Source: Chloroflexota bacterium
GTDB lineage: Bacteria > Chloroflexota > Anaerolineae > Anaerolineales > Villigracilaceae
Assembly (NCBI GenBank): GCA_029782225.1
Contig: JAKOVF010000146.1
Location: forward strand, 48,801-112,800
Direction: 5' to 3'
DNA length: 64,000 nt
Shown: positions 34,164 through 41,890 of the stretch, piece after piece
Layout: each line of letters opens with the position of its first letter
Position numbering within the stretch: the stretch's first letter is position 1
Made by a program: the position numbers and the translations under genes
Notes under the pieces: generated by a model
The model's input: the letters and a program-made list of their open reading frames with translations, nothing else
Databases searched by the model: none
Told to the model about the DNA's origin: nothing

Positions 34164-35018
34164 CTATTTCCAGACCTCGATCTTGAGAATGTCGTGAATG
34201 CACACATCTCCATCGGTCGTTTCACAAATACTGCCGGTGACAATGATGCGTGAGCCGATGCCTGCATAGGTGCCATCGTCCAGCCGAACCTGGATATCCT
34301 TTTTTGTATAGGGGTCAGGCAACGGTCTCATCTGGTTAGGAAGTGTGTTTTCGCGGCTTTCTCCAAGGGTCACGAAGATGGTGATCTTCTGCGATGTCTT
34401 AGTCGGATTTGCCAACAGCATTCCGCAATCTGTGTCGCAGTAGGTGCCGCCGAACATGACCAATTGCCCGTGCAGAATAACCTGCTGCCCGACCGGATAA
34501 TCTTCCAGGGTGTCGAAGGTAATTTCCAGAGGCAGCGGGGTCGCCGTACGCGTTGGACGATGTGTTGGAGTCGGGGTGGGCGTCTGTGTGGGAGTAGATG
34601 TACGGGTTGGCAGTGCGAGCGAGGGAGTTAATTTAGGTCCGGACCGGAGCAAGATCGTGCCAACGATGCTGATTCCCGCCATGACTATCAGAATGCCAAT
34701 CACGCATCCTACGGCCGAGCGCTTTTTGGGAGGCGAAGCAGAGCGAGTGCGGGAAGCCGAGACCGGCGGTGCCTCGACCGGCATGATCGGCTTCCGTTGC
34801 GCCTTGTCTGTCAGAAGTCTGCTCTCGATATGCTGGTCCAGCACCTCGCCGCCGCAGGTTCTGCAACGACCTTTTTCATCCGCCTCCCGCACCTGGTGAC
34901 AGTTCCCGCAGTAGCCGGTCAGGACCACTTCAAACCGCGCGCTGCAATATTCGCAGATTGTGGCATCCACCGGAATTTGCTCGGCGCACAACGGGCACTT
35001 CTTTGTGGTTTCATTCAT
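34164..35018 (-). CDS. Double zinc-ribbon membrane protein with OB-like C-terminal domain
   Basis: A 284-residue protein with the same first half as its neighbours: zinc module 8-70 (CPLC, CEYC, YCGNCH, CRTCG, ESRLLTD), membrane helix about 103-124, and a Thr/Pro linker rich in TPTPT repeats. The C-terminal part (about 165-284) is different: VGQQVILHGQLVMFGGTYCD and IGSRIIVTGSICETTDG suggest an OB-fold of the nucleic-acid/oligosaccharide-binding type, with cysteines that could pair outside the cell. It shows that the module is combined with unrelated sensor-like domains. Confidence 0.78.
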   Translation of the reverse strand: MNETTKKCPLCAEQIPVDATICEYCSARFEVVLTGYCGNCHQVREADEKGRCRTCGGEVLDQHIESRLLTDKAQRKPIMPVEAPPVSASRTRSASPPKKRSAVGCVIGILIVMAGISIVGTILLRSGPKLTPSLALPTRTSTPTQTPTPTPTHRPTRTATPLPLEITFDTLEDYPVGQQVILHGQLVMFGGTYCDTDCGMLLANPTKTSQKITIFVTLGESRENTLPNQMRPLPDPYTKKDIQVRLDDGTYAGIGSRIIVTGSICETTDGDVCIHDILKIEVWK

Positions 35019-35038
35019 CGTTTTGCTCCACCTAGCAG

Positions 35039-36148
35039 CTAAGGTTGGATTTGTATCTTGTCCAGGTCCCAGACTTTCAGATTATCGAACGTAACAATTG
35101 TGGAACTCCCTATATCATCGAGTACGCATAAACAGATTCCTATTCCGGGAGTTCGCCCGCTATCGTTGATGTATGAAACAAGGGCTTCATTTAAGTAAAT
35201 TGCATATTCTGCATTTTTGGAAATGATGGTGATGGTTACCTCTTGGGTTGAGTCGATCGATTGATCACCTGCGACTAAATATGTGGCCGGGTGGGTGTAA
35301 GCAATGACCTCCCATCTCCCATCTTTCCAAAGAGCGAACCCTACGCCCTCCGAATCATCTGTTCCACGCCATTGGATCTCCGTAGCATCACCTGAACCCA
35401 ACTTACTGAGATCGACATCAACACGCAAGGCAAAGTTTTTGAAACGCATTGCCGGGTGATGACCATGAAAACGCTCTATCTCGCTGCCCCCCTGCCGGAT
35501 GGTCGCCACTAAAGCTCCGTCTTTGATTTCCATCTCACCTTGGCTATTGCCATCAACAAACCGCCAACTGACCGATTCTTGCGAAAAATCATCCTGAAAT
35601 TGCGGTGGATGATTTGCGATGGCCGCAAGGACTGGTTCTGCAAATTCTGTCACCCAGCTTGGGACAGGCGTCGTGGTTGGCGTCGGGCGCAGTGTGCGTG
35701 TGGGTTTCACAGTTGGTGTCAGTGTTGGGGGAAGAATCCTTGTTGCACCGGGTGTGCTGGTCGCAGGAAGGCTGGGCGCAGCGGGCAGGCTGCCGCCTCG
35801 AAACCACAAAAAAGCATCGATGACCGCAAAGATCAGTATTCCTGCGAGAACGCCAAATGGTAAAAGGCTTTTCCTGGTCTTTGGTGATGCAGGCCCAACA
35901 GTGGGTTTAGGTACGAGAAGCGATTCTTGCACTGACTCTTCGACCAGCCTGCTCTCCACGCGTCGGTCAATGATTTCGCCGTTGCACACTTTGCAGCAAC
36001 CATTTTCATCCGCCTCGCGGATCTGATGACAGTTTTGGCAATAGCCGGTGCTGGTCACTTCGAATCGCGCGCCGCAATATTCGCAGGCAGTGGCCTCAAG
36101 CGGAATTTGCTCAGCACACATAGGGCATTTCTTAGTGGTTTCATTCAT
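35039..36148 (-). CDS. Double zinc-ribbon membrane protein with LamG-like domain (copy A)
   Basis: A 369-residue protein: zinc module 8-70 (CPMC, CEYCG, YCQNCH, CCKVCN, ESRLVEE), membrane helix about 95-116, Thr/Pro-rich linker, WVTEFAEPVLAAIAN at about 165-179, then FQDDFSQESVSWRF and a beta-sandwich-like domain ending in FDNLKVWDLDKIQIQP. It has the same length as the next gene (36168-37277) and the same ending, so the two are a tandem duplication; the middle of the sandwich has diverged the most. Confidence 0.82.
   Translation of the reverse strand: MNETTKKCPMCAEQIPLEATACEYCGARFEVTSTGYCQNCHQIREADENGCCKVCNGEIIDRRVESRLVEESVQESLLVPKPTVGPASPKTRKSLLPFGVLAGILIFAVIDAFLWFRGGSLPAAPSLPATSTPGATRILPPTLTPTVKPTRTLRPTPTTTPVPSWVTEFAEPVLAAIANHPPQFQDDFSQESVSWRFVDGNSQGEMEIKDGALVATIRQGGSEIERFHGHHPAMRFKNFALRVDVDLSKLGSGDATEIQWRGTDDSEGVGFALWKDGRWEVIAYTHPATYLVAGDQSIDSTQEVTITIISKNAEYAIYLNEALVSYINDSGRTPGIGICLCVLDDIGSSTIVTFDNLKVWDLDKIQIQP
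35936..36148. repeat. Zinc-module coding segment, nearly identical to 37065-37277
   Basis: The first about 210 bases of copies A and B are almost the same at DNA level; for example the block around 35990-36040 matches 37126-37176 with only a few changes. Related but more diverged segments are at 33936-34145 and 34809-35018. These direct repeats could recombine and change the copy number. Confidence 0.7.
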
Positions 36149-36167
36149 GGTTTACTCCACGTAGCGG

Positions 36168-37277
36168 CTAAGGTTGGATTTGAATCTTGTCCAGATCCCA
36201 GACTGTTAGATTGTCGAATGTAACCATTGTCGGACTCCTTAGATCGTTATCGTATACGTATAATGTGATTCCTACTCCAAGGCGTCGCCCGCTATCGTTC
36301 AGATATGAAACAGGGGCTTCATTAATGTAAATTGCGTATTCAGTGCCTCTAGAAATGATGGTGATAGTTACTTTTTGGATCGGGCGGATTGAACTCCTAC
36401 CTGAGGCTAACTCGGAATACGGGTTGGAAGAAGCAATCCACCAACTACCAGAATTCGAAAGAGTGAACTCTACTAGGTCGTGATAGTCATCTCTTCCACG
36501 CCATGTAATCCCTACTGCATCACCTGAACCCAACTTGCTGAGATCAATATCAACACGCAGCGCGAAGTTTTTGAAACGCATTGCCGGGTGAGATGCAGAG
36601 TAACCCGTATAGCCAGTCCCCCCTTGCCCGCTGGTCATTTTTAAAACCCCATCTTCGATATCCATCTCAACGTAGTTATCGTTCACAAACCGCCAGCTGA
36701 CTGATGTTTGCGAAAAATCATCCTGAAAGTGCGGACGCTTATTTGCGATGGCGGCAAGGATGGGTTCTGCAAAATTGGTCACCCACGTTGGAATCGGTGT
36801 CGCCGTTGATGTCGGGCGCAGGGTATGCGTGGGAGCCGTCGTTTGAATTATTGCTGGCCCTGCAGCCGGCGGAGGTGCAAATGTGGCGATTGGAGTGGGA
36901 GTATCTATAAGAACGGGCGCAGCGGGCGGGTCATCGCGCCTGAGTAACAAGTATGCACCAATACTGGAGATCAGTACAACACCAGCAAGGATTCCCCTTG
37001 GCAGAAGTTTCCGATTGGTTTTACGGATTGCAGGTTCATGTATGGGTATGGTTTCCTTTATTGGCTCTTCGACCAGTTTGCTTTCCACGCGCCGATCAAT
37101 GATTTCGCCATTGCACACTTTGCAGCAACCATTTTCATCCGCCTCGCGGATCTGATGACAATTTTGGCAGTAACCAGTGATGGTCACTTCAAATTGTGTG
37201 CCGCAGTACTCGCAGTTCGCAGCCGCGAGCGGGATTACTTCCGCACACATCGGGCACTTCTTTGTTGTGGTTTCCAT
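36168..37277 (-). CDS. Double zinc-ribbon membrane protein with LamG-like domain (copy B)
   Basis: A 369-residue protein, parallel in every part to copy A: zinc module 8-70 (CPMC, CEYCG, YCQNCH, CCKVCN, ESKLVEE), membrane helix about 92-113, linker, WVTNFAEPILAAIAN, FQDDFSQTSVSWRF, and the C-terminus FDNLTVWDLDKIQIQP. The ATG at 37277 gives the same start as its paralogues (METTTKKCPM); the frame is open for 16 more codons. The ribosome binding site (GAAGG) is close to the ATG. Copy B has a higher share of Tyr and Ser in the sandwich than copy A. Confidence 0.82.
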   Translation of the reverse strand: METTTKKCPMCAEVIPLAAANCEYCGTQFEVTITGYCQNCHQIREADENGCCKVCNGEIIDRRVESKLVEEPIKETIPIHEPAIRKTNRKLLPRGILAGVVLISSIGAYLLLRRDDPPAAPVLIDTPTPIATFAPPPAAGPAIIQTTAPTHTLRPTSTATPIPTWVTNFAEPILAAIANKRPHFQDDFSQTSVSWRFVNDNYVEMDIEDGVLKMTSGQGGTGYTGYSASHPAMRFKNFALRVDIDLSKLGSGDAVGITWRGRDDYHDLVEFTLSNSGSWWIASSNPYSELASGRSSIRPIQKVTITIISRGTEYAIYINEAPVSYLNDSGRRLGVGITLYVYDNDLRSPTMVTFDNLTVWDLDKIQIQP

Positions 37278-37361
37278 GTCCTTCTTCCTTGTTGGCCAGG
37301 TGCTATCGACAAATAATGGATGCAAGCCTTGTCAGCCACGACGGAGAAAATCGAGGCTGGT

Positions 37362-40300
37362 TCATGGCGCAGTGAGCGAAGACTTTTTGGCAATTTCAGC
37401 CGCTTCGGAATACTTGAGGGCATCCTGCCAGCCAGTTCCCTGGCACGCGCTGCACCTGCCTCCCAGATAGAGTTCGTGCTCAATCAAGTAGCCGTTTCCA
37501 CGACACACGGGGCAGCGTTGCGCTGGTTCGCGCACAAGGACCCTGCCATATCCCTCACAACTCTCGCATGTTTTGGAGCCTTTGCCCCCACAGGGGAAGC
37601 ATGATTGGAAGCTATATCCGGGGATTTCGGGCCAGTCCGTTTTTGGCGCAGTTTCAACCTTTGATGTTTCCGCGCCGGCCATCAACTCGAAGCGCTGATT
37701 GGGCCCCTTTTGGATGATTAACTGCTCGCCCTTTTCAGTGACCCCGGAGATTTCATATCCAAGCATGATGACGTCATGTTCGGAACTCATTTTGATGCTG
37801 CTTTCGAATTCGATGCGGTAGATTCCTTTTTGGGCCGGGCGTTCCTCGATTTCCAGAATCCTGCCATTCGCTGTAGTGATCGTATCCTCGCGAGCACCAA
37901 GCTTTGAAATGACATTGACTTTGATGGGATGATCCTTATTGCGCTCACACCAATTCAATATCAGCGACATGTGATCGGCCTGCTCGATGGGAGTAGCGAT
38001 GCGGAAAGCTTCTGAAGGATTTGGCAGTGAGGACACAGCCGTCGCCGGTTTTAGGTCTGGCACGGGACTTCCAGCGAGTCTGCTTTCGAAGTGGACATCC
38101 TGAGCTTCATTGCCACATTGACTGCATTTGCCATCTCTCACATCTACGATGGCATGATCCGTGAGACAATAGCCTCGTTCTCGGACCTCGAAGCGGGCGC
38201 GGCAAAAACGACAGATGCGCGCCTCTGCTTTGATCGTTTGTCCGCAGGAGGGGCATTGTTTTACATTCCCATCTTCCTTCGTATCGGTTGTCTCTGCGAG
38301 TGGCGGTTCGTCTGCCTTGGCGCGCGTCGGTATGACTGGCGGCGCTTTTAGCAAGCGGCTTTCCACGTGCATGTCGGTCAGTCCTTTGCCGCAGCCGATA
38401 CAATTTCCTGTCTCATCCACGTCCACAACCTGGTGACATTCGGTGCAATAACCTTTGATCGATACGGTGAAGGTTGCGCGGCAGAAGCGACACAATTTTG
38501 CTTCGGCTTTGATCAACTCACCGCATACCGGACACTTCTTGCACTCATCCATGGGGACCACGCTCAACGCCTTTTGCAGATCGACGGCCGCTGGTAGTCT
38601 GGCGGCAGTGCTCACAGGCGTCTGTCTCTTCATTTGGCGGGAGCCTGTCAACGATCCGGATTCGATGCGAGGGGATGGAGTCTCTATCACAGGTTTCGCG
38701 CGTTCCCGTCGTCCAAGATAAAACTGCAGTCCAAAGGCAACGAGCATGAACGCCAGGGCGATCCCAAAGAAGACAAGCACATTGGCTTCCCGGATCGCTG
38801 CAGCCAGTTCACCGCGTGGGTTGATGAGGGTGTGATAGAAAAGAAACCCGACCGCAATCAGTGCCGCCAGCCATCCCCAGCGGGTGCGTTGCTTGAGTGA
38901 GTGACCAAGGCTGCCCGGCATACCGAGCATCTGGACGAAGAGATTTTCCAGCGCCACTGCGAACACAACCAGCAGAAAGGCTTCCACCCCGCCGATCAGG
39001 TTCTTTAACCCTTCAGCGAGATTGAGTTTTTGTAGAAGCCCGGTGAGTACTGTCGGTATCCAGACGATGAGGCCAATGGCCGTCAATGTTGTAGCGCTGA
39101 TCCTGAGCAGACTGCGCTGCTTTGGTTCGTCGAATTGTCTTTCCTCGGTGTGGAGCGCCTCTGGAGTGCCGAACATGAGGCCGGGCACAAGTGTAAACAG
39201 GCGCGACGCGGTGGTAGAGAATGCCGCCAGCAGGAAGTTCGTGGGGCGTATTCTAAGGTCAGCCTCCAGACCCCAGCGACGGATGGCCCGCCATTGGAAA
39301 ATGTCATCGGCAATGCCGACGACCCCGTATGCGATCATCATCGAGACAAGTAGAATCAATCCTTTGCTGGTGAGCGGATTCCACGTGCGGTCAAGCAGGG
39401 AAAAGACCACGCCATAGAAAAAGACGATGCCTAACACTTTGACGGCATTCTGCAATCCGGGCCGCCTCAAGTTGGACCCGGCGGCTGCCTCCAGTTTCGA
39501 TTGCATGCGCGCCACCCAGTCCACTACGCGGACCCTCCGTCGGAGAGCTTCTTCATGCTCGCCAAGGATGTGTGTGAAGATTTCCGCCGCGACCGCGAAA
39601 GGCAGCATCAGAAGCGCGGCAAGCAACAGGTTCGTCCCGACCACACCGGGGCTGGTTGAGACATCCAGTGGGGTGGGGATATAGGTGGTCAGTTCAGGAA
39701 CGAACGGACCCGCCGGCCGGAATGCGGTGGCACTTTCCTCCCCCACAACGGCTACGGCTCGTTCATCAAGCAGGCGCGCAACGTCCACAGCGCTCGTAAG
39801 TGTGCTCAGGAACGGGCTTGCAGGGCTTTCCAAGTACATGTAAGCGACCTCGATAATTACAGGCCCGCGGCGCGCCACCACATAGTCCAGCCGCATTGAC
39901 GCACTTCCAAGTATGAGCGAGAAAGCCATCCGGCTGTCTCCAATATCGCCTGCACCGCTCAGGACAGCAGCGTCCGTTCCACCTGCCGCCTGACTGAGTT
40001 GCTGCATCACTTTGTCCGGATTTGCCAGCTGACGATCGATCAATAATTGTTCCGCGAGCGAGAGCGGACCGACGATTCCACTGACCACAAACTGTGGATT
40101 GCGCGGATCAGATGTTTTGAAGCCTGTGAAGTTCTGGAGGGCTGCCTGAGATGTAGCCGACATGGTCCCTTCAACAAGATCAAGCGAAGATCTGAAGAGG
40201 CTCAGCTCGCTTCCGCTCAGGAGCTCGAACCCGGACGGCAGGTCATCCAACCGTAGAATCACATCGGAAAGATCCGGATCCTGATATTCAGCCTCCGGAC

Positions 40301-40406
40301 TTGATATTGCAAATGCTGGTTGAAGTGCTGGAATCGCCAAAATTAGCAGCAATGCTGCCGTAATCCCCCACCGAACCGACCGACGTCGGATCGTAAGTTT
40401 TCTCAT
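37362..40406 (-). CDS. Large polytopic protein with two double zinc-ribbon modules and a DnaJ-type cysteine-rich domain
   Basis: A 1014-residue protein, first gene of the zinc-ribbon cluster. A signal peptide or anchor (about 12-33) precedes an extracytoplasmic domain (about 35-250), then about seven membrane helices up to residue 600. The cytosolic C-terminal third holds zinc module 1 (CPVC, CRFC, YCTECH, CIGCG, ESRLLK), module 2 (CPSC, CRFC, YCLTDH, CSQCG, ESRLAG), a beta-rich domain, and four CxxCxGxG motifs (CFPCGGKG, CESCEGYG, CPVCRGNG, CSACQGTG), the full pattern of the DnaJ zinc domain but without a J domain. The ATG at 40406 has GGGAG just upstream. No enzyme motif is visible in the membrane part. 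Confidence 0.78.
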   Translation of the reverse strand: MRKLTIRRRSVRWGITAALLLILAIPALQPAFAISSPEAEYQDPDLSDVILRLDDLPSGFELLSGSELSLFRSSLDLVEGTMSATSQAALQNFTGFKTSDPRNPQFVVSGIVGPLSLAEQLLIDRQLANPDKVMQQLSQAAGGTDAAVLSGAGDIGDSRMAFSLILGSASMRLDYVVARRGPVIIEVAYMYLESPASPFLSTLTSAVDVARLLDERAVAVVGEESATAFRPAGPFVPELTTYIPTPLDVSTSPGVVGTNLLLAALLMLPFAVAAEIFTHILGEHEEALRRRVRVVDWVARMQSKLEAAAGSNLRRPGLQNAVKVLGIVFFYGVVFSLLDRTWNPLTSKGLILLVSMMIAYGVVGIADDIFQWRAIRRWGLEADLRIRPTNFLLAAFSTTASRLFTLVPGLMFGTPEALHTEERQFDEPKQRSLLRISATTLTAIGLIVWIPTVLTGLLQKLNLAEGLKNLIGGVEAFLLVVFAVALENLFVQMLGMPGSLGHSLKQRTRWGWLAALIAVGFLFYHTLINPRGELAAAIREANVLVFFGIALAFMLVAFGLQFYLGRRERAKPVIETPSPRIESGSLTGSRQMKRQTPVSTAARLPAAVDLQKALSVVPMDECKKCPVCGELIKAEAKLCRFCRATFTVSIKGYCTECHQVVDVDETGNCIGCGKGLTDMHVESRLLKAPPVIPTRAKADEPPLAETTDTKEDGNVKQCPSCGQTIKAEARICRFCRARFEVRERGYCLTDHAIVDVRDGKCSQCGNEAQDVHFESRLAGSPVPDLKPATAVSSLPNPSEAFRIATPIEQADHMSLILNWCERNKDHPIKVNVISKLGAREDTITTANGRILEIEERPAQKGIYRIEFESSIKMSSEHDVIMLGYEISGVTEKGEQLIIQKGPNQRFELMAGAETSKVETAPKTDWPEIPGYSFQSCFPCGGKGSKTCESCEGYGRVLVREPAQRCPVCRGNGYLIEHELYLGGRCSACQGTGWQDALKYSEAAEIAKKSSLTAP

Positions 40407-40534
40407 CTCTCCCTTCCCTCCCTCCCCTCTTGCAACCTGCCCTGCCTGGGCAAGCCTCCCAGATAGATTATCGCGCTGCAGAGGCTCGGGATATAGTGTC
40501 AAATATCCTGTGATTCTGAGCCCCTTCGCTGTGT

Positions 40535-40540
40535 TATAGT
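40535..40540 (+). promoter_or_regulatory. Candidate -10 (TATAGT) for the glycosyltransferase run
   Basis: TATAGT lies about 50 bases before the GTG at 40593, inside the 186-base divergent region between the zinc-ribbon cluster and the glycosyltransferase genes. No convincing -35 box or Shine-Dalgarno sequence was found. Confidence 0.3.
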
Positions 40541-40592
40541 TGGCACGGCTGACGGACATTTCCAGACAGATCGATCACAGATTAGTCATACC

Positions 40593-41864
40593 GTGGCAAC
40601 TTCCTTCAAACCGCCTTCAAAATCCCTCACACTGCGCGATTACCAGTTCATCGTCCTGGTTGTGTTTGGGATATTTGTCTTTTGTGCAGCGCTGCTCTAT
40701 GTAAATCTGAATTACATCAATCCCCTGGGCGGGGGAGGCGGGTTTTATCTTCCGTGGGCGGCTGGACGTGCTTTCCTCTTTGAGCACGCGGACCCTTACG
40801 GTACGTATGTCCCTGAACATGTTCAACAGTTGGTTTATGACCGCGCCGCGGGGCCGGGTGACAAGCCTTACATTACGGACATCCCGTTTCATTTGATCGT
40901 TGGCTATTTCCCCTTCTCGCTTCTCTCTGACCCTCAGCTCGCTCGGGCGATATTTACATTGATCTCCGAATTGGCCTTGTTCGGACTCGCTTATTTGAGT
41001 CTCCGCCTTACTGGCTGGGAAGTGCCACCTGTGTTTGCGGGTCTGTTCGTCCTGTTTTGTGTTTTCAACTTATATACCTTTCGAGCTGTTCTCGAAGCCA
41101 CGCCTGTCCTTTTTCTGGGTTTTCTGTATGCCGGGATTCTCTATGCCTTTCACACGGAACAGGATGAACTGGCCGGCGCGCTCGTTGCAGTTTCATGTTA
41201 TCACTGGGAAGTAAGCGGACCTTTCCTTATACTCATAGCACTCCATGTTTTGCACGAACGCCGCACACGGATATTTGCAGGCTTCGCGATGATCTCAGCG
41301 ATTCTCTTGATTCTCTCGTTCCTGGTCTATCCCGGCTGGGTTTTGCCATTTCTGCGTGCTACGAGCAACAATCTTCGCTCGGACTTTGGGATTTCCACGC
41401 AGACAGTTTTCAGCCACCTCTGGCCGGACTTTGGCAGTCGTCTCGCCTGGGGGCTGACGATCTTGCTTCTTACTGCACTGGCTTATGAATGGAACATCGC
41501 GCGCCGTTCCCATCCGCGTCGATTCTACTGGGCGGCCTGCCTGAGCCTCGCCGCGGCGCCATTACTTGGCTTCCGCACCGAGATGGAAAACCTCGTGCTT
41601 CTGGTGTTCCCGCTGGCGCTGGTTTTTGCCATCACTTATGAGCGCTGGAAGAGATTTGGCGGCGTGCTGATCTTTCTGCTTCTGCTGCTTGTTTTTGCCG
41701 TCCCCTGGGCAGTCTATTATTTTGCTATGCCGCGCATGGGCCAGGTTGGCGAAGATATTCTCTTTCTCTTTTTCCCGACTTTCACGCTCACCGGCGTGTA
41801 CTGGGTCCGCTGGTGGGCCATCCGTCCGCCGCGCATCCTGTTTGACAGATCCCGCCTCAACTGA
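40593..41864 (+). CDS. GT87-like polytopic glycosyltransferase
   Basis: A 423-residue membrane protein with about ten helices. The first outer loop has GGGGGFYLPWAAGRAFLFEHADPYGTYVPE, a D-P-Y pattern seen in the DUF2029/GT87 mannosyltransferase-like family. These enzymes use polyprenyl-phosphate sugars at the outer membrane face. The start is a GTG without a visible ribosome binding site. It is followed after 26 bases by another polytopic glycosyltransferase gene. Confidence 0.83.
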   Translation: MATSFKPPSKSLTLRDYQFIVLVVFGIFVFCAALLYVNLNYINPLGGGGGFYLPWAAGRAFLFEHADPYGTYVPEHVQQLVYDRAAGPGDKPYITDIPFHLIVGYFPFSLLSDPQLARAIFTLISELALFGLAYLSLRLTGWEVPPVFAGLFVLFCVFNLYTFRAVLEATPVLFLGFLYAGILYAFHTEQDELAGALVAVSCYHWEVSGPFLILIALHVLHERRTRIFAGFAMISAILLILSFLVYPGWVLPFLRATSNNLRSDFGISTQTVFSHLWPDFGSRLAWGLTILLLTALAYEWNIARRSHPRRFYWAACLSLAAAPLLGFRTEMENLVLLVFPLALVFAITYERWKRFGGVLIFLLLLLVFAVPWAVYYFAMPRMGQVGEDILFLFFPTFTLTGVYWVRWWAIRPPRILFDRSRLN

Positions 41865-41890
41865 CCCTGTTCGTTCACTGATCCCTCACA

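Noticed and set aside
33066..37277. Antiphage or toxin system suspected from clustered paralogues
   Set aside because: No nuclease, protease, reverse transcriptase or known defence domain was recognised, and no mobile element genes flank the cluster.
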